From: JAMCXS01 sp046705545
GTDB taxonomy: Bacteria > Acidobacteriota > Terriglobia > UBA7540
Assembly (NCBI GenBank): GCA_046705545.1
Contig: JBJKQF010000241.1
Location: 1 to 5,320 of the forward strand
Length of the DNA: 5,320 nucleotides
Direction: 5' to 3'
A program made the position numbers and the translations under genes. The notes below the pieces were generated by a model. The model ran no database searches. It saw only the letters and a list, made by a program, of their open reading frames with translations, and was not told where the DNA came from. Below are positions 5,223-5,320 of the stretch, piece by piece (the stretch's first letter is position 1; each line of letters opens with the position of its first letter).

Positions 5223-5320
5223 CGATGGATGGAAAAAAGCTAATGGATTCATGGGCTCCCTGAGTGAAAGCCCGGCTCGGCCTTCGTGTGAGCAGTCTGC
5301 GAGATACCCTTTCCTGACTC

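Noticed and set aside
1..5320. CRISPR array, tRNA, rRNA or insertion sequence
   Set aside because: No regularly spaced repeats, cloverleaf-like sequence, rRNA motif or transposase-like frame was seen on either strand.

Overview
The window looks like a piece of chromosome from a moderately GC-rich soil-type bacterium. Several products (the two small Cys-containing proteins, the two multi-pass membrane proteins) resemble families I associate with Acidobacteriota. That placement rests on recall of family style, not on a marker gene, and is tentative. I see no rRNA, tRNA, transposase or CRISPR array. Genes are sparse and small, and at least two are broken.

Layout. (1) At 1-1258, on the minus strand, a small twin-arginine-signal protein with a lysine-rich tail (989-1258) precedes a JmjC/Cupin_4-type oxygenase that starts at 891 and runs off the left edge. 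The oxygenase is one of the best-supported genes here. (2) At 1259-1951 there is no convincing gene, only one candidate plus-strand promoter, a 14-bp palindrome and two protein-like but unidentified reading frames. (3) At 1952-2360, on the minus strand, lies a frameshifted small membrane protein. (4) At 2361-2742 is a divergent intergenic region with a 12-bp inverted repeat and a possible 20-codon leader ORF. (5) At 2743-3402, on the plus strand, is an intact six-segment membrane protein. (6) At 3437-3690, on the minus strand, is a possible small basic ORF whose Shine-Dalgarno sequence sits inside a perfect 11-bp stem. (7) At 3693-5211, a minus-strand cluster contains a GTG-start Cys-containing membrane protein, a CC-motif cytosolic protein and a badly decayed alpha/beta hydrolase pseudogene.

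How the genes may work together. The first pair is the most interesting. A 2-oxoglutarate/Fe(II)-type protein hydroxylase lies directly downstream of, and in the same direction as, a tiny exported protein ending in 16 lysines among its last 28 residues plus two SDPD motifs. This invites the idea that the peptide is the substrate. The second cluster pairs two small proteins that both carry paired cysteines (C11-C12 and C67-C68), which suggests metal or thiol chemistry but does not prove it. The hydrolase has a lost C in a homopolymer, two amber codons, a second frameshift and an apparent internal deletion. The 1952-2360 gene has a single-base lesion that could be either real or a sequencing error.
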